From Hamadaea sp. (GTDB taxonomy: Bacteria; Actinomycetota; Actinomycetes; Mycobacteriales; Micromonosporaceae): a DNA stretch of 64,000 nucleotides. A program made the translations under genes and the position numbers. The notes beneath the pieces are model-generated. The model ran no database searches. It had not been told where the DNA came from and worked only from the letters and a program-made list of their open reading frames with translations. The stretch spans positions 62,001-126,000 of the forward strand of contig NZ_JABFVK010000049.1 of NCBI RefSeq assembly GCF_013362815.1. The letters run 5' to 3'. Below, piece after piece: positions 57,402 through 64,000 of the stretch (position 1 is its first letter; every line of letters starts with the position of its first letter).

Positions 57402-60400
57402 TCAGTCCTTCGCTGTGCTGTCGTTGGCCGCGAGCGCCGCGCGGACCAGATCGGCGACGTCCATGCTCTTGATCGCTTCCTGCCGCCCGTCCTCCAGCGG
57501 CGCATCGGCAGCGGCATCGGCGGGCTCGGGCTGCGCATCCGGGAACAGCTCGGCATCGAGGAGTTCGGCGACGGCCCGGGCGTTCGGGTGGTCGAACATC
57601 AAGGTCGCGGGCAGCCGGAGCCCGGTCGCCTTCTGCAGCCGGTTGCGGAGCTCGACGCCTGCCAGCGAGTCCAGGCCGAGATCGGTGAAGCCCTTCGTCG
57701 GTTCGATGGCCGACGCCTCGTTCCGCGAGACGGCGGCGACCTGGGTCCGTACGAAGGTGACCAACGCGTCGTGCCGGCGGCCGGTGGGCATACCTTCGAG
57801 TCCACGGAGGAAGGCCTCGTCGTCGTCCTCGGTGGGCTGGGTGACGGTTCGGCGTACGGCCGCGGTTGTGGTGACGGCGAAGTCCCGCAGCGCTGCGGGC
57901 ACGTCCTGGGTGATCCCGGCCCGGGTGATCCGGACGGGCACCAGCATCGGCTCGGCCGATCCCAGCGCCAGGTCGAAGGCGGCAAGTCCCTGCTCGGCCG
58001 TCATCGCGGGCAACCCAAGGCGTTCCATGTGCTGCAGCTCGTCCGCTCCGACACCGCCGCCTAGCTCTGTGCGTACCGCCCACATGCCCCAGGCCAACGA
58101 GGTCGCGGTCAGCCCCGCCGCGGCCCGATGCTGGGCGAGCGCGTCGAGGAACGCGTTGGCCGCCGCGTAGTTGCCCTGACCGGCGGCCAGCACGGTGCTC
58201 GCCGCCGAGGAGAACAGCGCGAAGGCCTTCAACTCCCGGTCGCGGGTCAGCTCGTGGAGGTTCCAGGCCGCGTCGACCTTCGGCCGCAAAACGGCCGCCA
58301 GCTGCGCCGGGCTCAGGTTCGCGATCAGCGCGTTGTCCACGATTCCCGCGGCATGGACGATGCAATTCACCGGGTACGCCGAAAGCACGTCAGCGAGCGC
58401 ATCCCGATCGGCTGCGTCACCGGCGACCACGACGACATCAGCGCCCTGTGCCTGCAACTCCGCCGTCAGCTCCGTCGCGCCGGGGGTCGCCATTCCGCGT
58501 CGGCTGAGCAGGACCAGCCCGCGTACGCCGCTGGCGACGAGGTGGCGGGCGACGACCGCACCCAACCCGCCGACACCACCGGTGATCAGTACGCAGTCGG
58601 TGCCCGACCACGCCACTCCGGGCTGGTTCACGGAGGCCCGGGCGAGCCGGGGGACGAACGCCGTCCCCGCACGGACCGCCAACTCCGGTTCGCCCGAGGA
58701 GACCGCCGCCAGCAGCATCTCGTCGGACGCGGTCGGGTCGGCGTCCATGAGGACGACCCGGCCCGGTTGCTCCGCCTGCGCCGCTCGCACCAAGCCCCAC
58801 ACTGCTGCGTGAGCGAGGTCCAGCTCCTCCCCCTCGCCGATGGCGACGCCGTGCGATGTCGCCATCACGAGTCGGGCCGAGCCGTGGTCCTCCGCCAGCC
58901 AAGACTGCACGTGACTCAGCACCTCGGCGGTCGCCGTACGCACCCGGTCCGGCACGCTGCCGCTGGTGAGCACCGGGCAGCGATACAGCTCGTCGCGCGG
59001 GTCTTTCTGCGTACCGAGGGACGTCGGCCGCCATCGGAGCACATGCAGAAGTCCGTCATCCGCCGCCGGCACCAACTGCTCACCCGAAGCCAGCCGGGAC
59101 GCCAGCCGCTCGACCGTCAGCACCGGCCGCCCGGAGTCGTCGGCGATCCGCATGCTCGACAGCTCTTCGCCGTTGATCCGGTGGGCATGTACGCGCAGCG
59201 CCCGAGCCCCGCTTGCATGCAACGCCACGCCGGACCAGGAGAACGGAAGCAGCGTCGGCTTCGGCTCCTCCAGCAGCCCCGCCAGCAGTTCGGCGTGCAT
59301 CGTGGCGTCCAGCAGCGCCGGGTGCAGCCCGTACCCCGCCGCCTCGGCGACCTCCGGCAGCACCACCTCGGCGTAGATGTCCTCGCCGTCGCGCCAGACC
59401 GCCCGCAATCCCTGGAACGCCGGGCCGTAGTGGTAGCCGCGCTCGGCGATCCGTGCGTACGCGGCCGCCGCCTCTCCGGTGTCCACGCGTTGGGCCGTTG
59501 CGGGCGGCCACTGCCAGAGATCCCATGTCGGCTCGGCGTCGGCCGGGGCGACGAAGCCTTCGGCGTGCAGCACCCAGTCGGCGGAACCGTCCACTCGGGA
59601 GAACACCTGCACCGTACGCCGACCGGCGACGTCGGCCGCCCCGACCGGGACCTGCACTTCGACCACTCCGGCGTCGGGGATGATCATCGGCGCTCGTAGG
59701 GTCAGCTCCTCCACTACGCCGCAGCCGACCTGATCGCCGGCGCGTACGGCCAACTCGACGAACCCGGTTCCGGGGAGCAGGACGGTGTCCAGCACCCGGT
59801 GATCGGCGAGCCACGGATGAGTCGCCACCGACATCCGGCCGCTCAGGACGACGCCCCCCGTCCCGGCCAGGCTCATCGAGGCGGTCAGCAAGGCGTGCCC
59901 CAGCTCGCTGGGACCGGCTGCCTTCCTCGGCGCGCTCAGCCAGTAGCGTTCGCGCTGGAAGGCGTACGTGGGCAGGTCCACCCAAGTCGCCCGATGCTCG
60001 GCGAAGAACTTCGCCCAGTCGACGGTTGCTCCGGCCGAGTGCAGGGCACCCAGTACGCTGACGATGGTGAGCGGTTCTTCGCGGTTTCGACGCTGAGCCG
60101 GGATGAACGTGCCCCGACCTTCTGCCATGCCGGAGAGCACGGCGTCGGGGCCGAGTTCGACGAAGACTCGTGCGCCCGCTGCTTCCAGCGTCGTGATCCC
60201 GTCGGCGAACCGGACGGCGTTACGGACGTGGGTGACCCAGTACTCCGGGTTGTTCACCGGGGTGAAGTCGCCAGTCACGTTCGACACGACTGGGATCGTG
60301 GCTTCGGTGAAGCTGAGTCCATTCAGGACTTGGCGGAACTCGTCCAGCATCGGGTCCATCAGCGATGAGTGGAACGCGTGGGATACCCGCAGTTGCTTGG

Positions 60401-63400
60401 TCTTCACGCCGCGTCGCTCCAGCTCTCCCACCACGCGCGCCACGGCCTGCTCAGCGCCGGAGAGGACCACGGCAGCGGAACCGTTGATCGCGGCGATGTC
60501 CACGCGCGCGCCATCCGCGAGCGTGTCCACCAGCGCGCCGTCTGCCAACGCGCCGTCTGCCAACGCGCCGTCCGCCAGCAGCGGGAGGACATCGGCTTCT
60601 GAGGCGGCGACCGACACCATCACCCCACCGGCCGGGAGCGCCTGCATCAGCCTGCCCCGGGCGGCCACCAGTTTCGCCGCATCCGCCAGGGACAGCACAC
60701 CGGCGACGTGCGCAGCGGTCACCTCACCGATCGAATGCCCGCCCACGAAATCCGGGCGTACGCCCCACGACTCGGCCAGCCGGAACAACGCCATCTCCAC
60801 CGCGAACAACGCCGGTTGCGCGTACCCGGTCTGGTTCAGCAACTCCTCGTCGGAACCCCACATCACGTCCAGCAGCGGACGATCAAGGTGCTGATCGAGT
60901 TCGGTAACGGCTTCGGACAACGCCGCAGCGAAGACCGGGAAAGCGGCATACAACTCCCGGCCCATCCCGAGCCGCTGCGAGCCCTGCCCGGAGAAGAGGA
61001 TCGACAGCTTAGCGTCGGAGTACGCCACCTGGGCATCGCCGGCCGTCAGCTCCGCCAGCCCGCGCAGCAGCTCCTCGCGGGTCGCGCCGGACACCGCCGC
61101 CCGGTACGCCATCGCCGAACGCCCGGTGGCCAGGGAGAACCCGACGTCCACCGGATCGAGACCGGGCTCCGACTCCACGAAGTCGGCGAGCTTGACCGCC
61201 TGCGAGCGGAGACCGGCAGGCGACTTCGCCGAGAGCACCCAGGGCACCACGGGAGTTGCAGCCGTCGGCCGCGCCGAAGACGCAAGCTCGGGCGCCTGTT
61301 CCAGGATGACGTGCGCGTTCGTGCCGCTGATGCCGAACGACGAGACTCCGGCCCGGCGCGGACGGCCGAGGTCGGGCCAGTCCCGGGCTTCGGTCAGCAG
61401 TTCGACCGAGCCGGCCGACCAGTCCACGTGCGGCGTCGGCTCGTCGACGTGCAACGTCTTCGGCAGCAGCCCCTGCTGCATCGCCATGACCATCTTGATG
61501 ATCCCGCCGACGCCCGCCGCTGCCTGCGTATGCCCGATGTTGGACTTCAGCGAGCCCAGCCACAGCGGCTCGGCCCGATCCTGCCCGTACGCCGCCAGCA
61601 GCGCCTGCGCCTCGATCGGATCACCGAGCGTCGTACCGGTTCCGTGCGCCTCGACGGCGTCCACATCGGACGCGCTCAGCCCGGAAGCGGCCAGCGCCTG
61701 ACGAATCACCCGCTGCTGGGAGGGCCCGTTCGGCGCCATCAATCCGTTCGACGCGCCGTCGGAATTCACCGCCGAACCGCGTACGACCGCGAGCACGCGA
61801 TGGCCGTTGCGCCGGGCATCCGACAGCCGCTCCAGCAACAGCATCCCCGCGCCTTCGGACCAGCTGGTGCCGTCGGCCGACGCGGCGAACGACTTGCACC
61901 GGCTGTCTCGCGCGAGCCCTTGCTGCCGGGAGAAGTCCACAAAGGCGTCCGGAGTCGCCATGACCGCGACACCGCCCGCGAGCGCCAGTCCACATTCGCC
62001 GGACCGGAGTGCTTGCGCCGCAAGGTGTAGGGCCACGAGTGATGAGGAGCAGGCGGTGTCGACCGTGACGGCCGGACCCTCCAGACCAAGCAGGTAAGAG
62101 ATCCGACCAGAGAACACACTGCCCGAGGTGCCGTTGCCGAGATAGGCGGCGAGATCGTCGTCGACGTCGGTCACGTTGCTCGCGTAGTCGTGATACATCA
62201 GGCCCGCGTACACCCCGGTCTGGCTGCCGCGCATCCCATTCGGGTCGATGCCCGCCCGCTCGAACACCTCCCACGCCAGCTCCAGCGCGAGCCGCTGCTG
62301 CGGGTCCATCGCGAGAGCCTCGCGCGGCATGATGCCGAAGAATCCGGCGTCGAAGTCCGCGGCGTCGTGCAGGAAGCCGCCTTCGCGCACATAGGACCGG
62401 CCGATCGCGCCGGGCGTCGGGTCGTAAATCCCGTCGATGTCCCAGCCCCGATCAACGGGGAATCCGGTGATCCCGTCGCGTCCCTCGGCGACCAGCCGCC
62501 ACAGCGCCTCGGGGGAGGTCACGCCGCCCGGGAACCGGCACGCCATGCCGACGATCGCGATCGGCTCGTCCGCGCTCACGGTCCGGACGGACAGCGCCGG
62601 CTCCGCGACCGTCACGCCGCTCAGTTCGGTGACGAGGTTGGCCGCCAGCACCCGCGCGCTGGGATGGTCGAACACCAGCGTCGAGGGCAACCGCAGGCCC
62701 GTGCGCTTGGCCAGCAGGTTGCGCAGCTCCACTGCGGCCAGCGAATCGAAGCCCAGATCGCGGAACGGCTTGTCCGGGTCCACCGCTTCCGGTCCGCGGT
62801 GTCCCATCAAGGCAGCTATTTCGGTACGCACAAAGCCGAGTACGAGTTCGGTTCGACCGGCCGGGGACAACTCGGCCAGCTGAGCCGCCAACGGCGTCTC
62901 CGTACGCCGTTTGCGCGGATGAGCCAGGTCCAGCCACACGGACGGGACACCCTCGTCCCGGTCCCGGAGGGCGGCGAGATCCACGCCTGCCGCCAGTACG
63001 CTCGCGGTAGGCGTACCCACCGCGCGGTCGAGCAGATTCAGCCCTTCGGCCGCCGAGAGCGCGGCGAACCCGGAACGCTTGGCCCGCGCGAGCGCGGCCT
63101 CGTCGAGGAGGTCGCCCATTCCGCCGTCGCCCGTCCAGAGCCCCCACGCGATCGACGTCACCGGCAGCCCCAACGCCGCCCGGTAGGCCGCCAACCCGTC
63201 GAGGAAGGCGTTCGCGGCCGCGTAGTTGCCCTGGCCGGCGCCGTCGAATATCGCAGTGGTCGAGGAGAAGAGCACGAAGAACTTCAGATCGCACGTCAGC
63301 TCGTGCAGATGCCACGCGGCATCCGCCTTCGGTCGCAACACCGCGTCGAGCCGCGCCGGCGACAGCGATCCGAGGACACCGTCGTCCACCACCCCGGCCG

Positions 63401-64000
63401 TATGCACGACCCCGTCGACCGGGAACTCGACGAGCAGCTGCTCGACTGCATCCCGATCGGCGACATCGCACGTCTTCACGACGACCTCGGCACCCGCCTG
63501 CCGAAGGCTCGCCGCGAGCTCTTGGGCACCCGGAGCATCCGGGCCCCGACGGCTGACCAGCACCAGATCGCGTACGCCATGGTCGGCCACCAGATGCCGG
63601 GCGACCAGCGCGCCCAGCCCACCGGTGCCGCCGGTGATCAGGACGCGGTCGGCCGCGGACCAGGCCGGGTTCGCAGCCGGCTCTGTTCTCACCAGGCGCG
63701 GCACGAACCTCTGGTCGCCGCGGACCGCCAGTTCGGGCTCGTCGCCGGACAGGCCCTCGATCGCGGCGCCCTCCATGGCGTCGACCAGCCGAATCCGGCC
63801 TGGATTCTCGGCCTGCGCCGCCCGCACGAGGCCCCACACCGCGGACTGCGCAACGTTCACCGGTTCGCCGTTCACCGACACCGCTTGACGCGTGACGATC
63901 GTCAGCCGAGTCGCAACGTGTTCCGTGGGCTCGGGGTCTTTAGCCAGCCAGGACTGCACCCGGGCGAGCACGTCGCCCAGAACCAGCCGGACGTCCGGCT
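57402..64000 (-). CDS. Modular type I PKS, N-terminus beyond window: ...KR-ACP][KS-AT-DH-KR-ACP]-docking
   Basis: Frame stays open through 64000, so true start lies outside. KR (GGTGGLG, VDD) and ACP (GFDSL), then KS (DTACSSS, HGTGT, NIGHTQ), AT (GHSIGE, HAFH), DH ([17 protein letters not shown]), KR (GGVGGLG), ACP (GLDSL). C-terminal docking helix [14 protein letters not shown]. Module boundary ~62575. Confidence 0.96.
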   Translation of the reverse strand, partial: PDVRLVLGDVLARVQSWLAKDPEPTEHVATRLTIVTRQAVSVNGEPVNVAQSAVWGLVRAAQAENPGRIRLVDAMEGAAIEGLSGDEPELAVRGDQRFVPRLVRTEPAANPAWSAADRVLITGGTGGLGALVARHLVADHGVRDLVLVSRRGPDAPGAQELAASLRQAGAEVVVKTCDVADRDAVEQLLVEFPVDGVVHTAGVVDDGVLGSLSPARLDAVLRPKADAAWHLHELTCDLKFFVLFSSTTAIFDGAGQGNYAAANAFLDGLAAYRAALGLPVTSIAWGLWTGDGGMGDLLDEAALARAKRSGFAALSAAEGLNLLDRAVGTPTASVLAAGVDLAALRDRDEGVPSVWLDLAHPRKRRTETPLAAQLAELSPAGRTELVLGFVRTEIAALMGHRGPEAVDPDKPFRDLGFDSLAAVELRNLLAKRTGLRLPSTLVFDHPSARVLAANLVTELSGVTVAEPALSVRTVSADEPIAIVGMACRFPGGVTSPEALWRLVAEGRDGITGFPVDRGWDIDGIYDPTPGAIGRSYVREGGFLHDAADFDAGFFGIMPREALAMDPQQRLALELAWEVFERAGIDPNGMRGSQTGVYAGLMYHDYASNVTDVDDDLAAYLGNGTSGSVFSGRISYLLGLEGPAVTVDTACSSSLVALHLAAQALRSGECGLALAGGVAVMATPDAFVDFSRQQGLARDSRCKSFAASADGTSWSEGAGMLLLERLSDARRNGHRVLAVVRGSAVNSDGASNGLMAPNGPSQQRVIRQALAASGLSASDVDAVEAHGTGTTLGDPIEAQALLAAYGQDRAEPLWLGSLKSNIGHTQAAAGVGGIIKMVMAMQQGLLPKTLHVDEPTPHVDWSAGSVELLTEARDWPDLGRPRRAGVSSFGISGTNAHVILEQAPELASSARPTAATPVVPWVLSAKSPAGLRSQAVKLADFVESEPGLDPVDVGFSLATGRSAMAYRAAVSGATREELLRGLAELTAGDAQVAYSDAKLSILFSGQGSQRLGMGRELYAAFPVFAAALSEAVTELDQHLDRPLLDVMWGSDEELLNQTGYAQPALFAVEMALFRLAESWGVRPDFVGGHSIGEVTAAHVAGVLSLADAAKLVAARGRLMQALPAGGVMVSVAASEADVLPLLADGALADGALADGALVDTLADGARVDIAAINGSAAVVLSGAEQAVARVVGELERRGVKTKQLRVSHAFHSSLMDPMLDEFRQVLNGLSFTEATIPVVSNVTGDFTPVNNPEYWVTHVRNAVRFADGITTLEAAGARVFVELGPDAVLSGMAEGRGTFIPAQRRNREEPLTIVSVLGALHSAGATVDWAKFFAEHRATWVDLPTYAFQRERYWLSAPRKAAGPSELGHALLTASMSLAGTGGVVLSGRMSVATHPWLADHRVLDTVLLPGTGFVELAVRAGDQVGCGVVEELTLRAPMIIPDAGVVEVQVPVGAADVAGRRTVQVFSRVDGSADWVLHAEGFVAPADAEPTWDLWQWPPATAQRVDTGEAAAAYARIAERGYHYGPAFQGLRAVWRDGEDIYAEVVLPEVAEAAGYGLHPALLDATMHAELLAGLLEEPKPTLLPFSWSGVALHASGARALRVHAHRINGEELSSMRIADDSGRPVLTVERLASRLASGEQLVPAADDGLLHVLRWRPTSLGTQKDPRDELYRCPVLTSGSVPDRVRTATAEVLSHVQSWLAEDHGSARLVMATSHGVAIGEGEELDLAHAAVWGLVRAAQAEQPGRVVLMDADPTASDEMLLAAVSSGEPELAVRAGTAFVPRLARASVNQPGVAWSGTDCVLITGGVGGLGAVVARHLVASGVRGLVLLSRRGMATPGATELTAELQAQGADVVVVAGDAADRDALADVLSAYPVNCIVHAAGIVDNALIANLSPAQLAAVLRPKVDAAWNLHELTRDRELKAFALFSSAASTVLAAGQGNYAAANAFLDALAQHRAAAGLTATSLAWGMWAVRTELGGGVGADELQHMERLGLPAMTAEQGLAAFDLALGSAEPMLVPVRITRAGITQDVPAALRDFAVTTTAAVRRTVTQPTEDDDEAFLRGLEGMPTGRRHDALVTFVRTQVAAVSRNEASAIEPTKGFTDLGLDSLAGVELRNRLQKATGLRLPATLMFDHPNARAVAELLDAELFPDAQPEPADAAADAPLEDGRQEAIKSMDVADLVRAALAANDSTAKD
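60535..60579 (-). repeat. Three 15-bp tandem units inside the AT domain
   Basis: GCGCCGTCTGCCAAC x2 perfect plus GCGCCGTCCGCCAGC; encodes [16 protein letters not shown]. Confidence 0.9.

Noticed and set aside
58128-59699. 523-aa plus ORF opposite the PKS
   Set aside because: Antisense shadow of DH/KR coding sequence.

Overview
High-GC actinomycete DNA; the dense GCGTAC-type words suggest Micromonosporaceae, but this is inference. The left ~27 kb is mostly chromosomal: a sulfonate/nitrate-type ABC transporter (truncated at base 1), a KimA-like K+ permease with a KdpDE-like two-component system, an MFS/TetR divergent pair, topoisomerase IB, SDR, GT4, STAS/anti-sigma proteins, CorA, CspA, a stand-alone MraY, YeiH/LysR, an amidohydrolase, a secreted GH27+CBM13 alpha-galactosidase, and an XRE/DUF397 pair. 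From ~26.9 kb to beyond the right edge lies a type I PKS cluster. It combines a complete methoxymalonyl-ACP set (FkbG/H/I/J/K-like) with a vicenistatin-type beta-amino-acid starter set (glutamate mutase E+S, PLP decarboxylase, two adenylating ligases, stand-alone ACP, stand-alone acyltransferase). It also carries a ferredoxin, a LAL regulator, a metallophosphoesterase, a type II thioesterase, an MFS exporter and two giant modular PKS genes. The PKS genes hold three complete KS-AT-DH-KR-ACP modules plus an upstream KR-ACP, with AT motifs reading malonyl, malonyl, methylmalonyl. The best interpretation is a (poly)ene macrolactam cluster with a 3-aminoisobutyrate-type starter, cut by the right window edge. 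The most interesting unlabelled signal is a recurrent TAGGGG hexamer, often as a 10-11 bp direct repeat, placed upstream of cluster transcription units and nearly confined to the cluster. It is a candidate operator of a cluster-wide regulon, plausibly for the LAL regulator.
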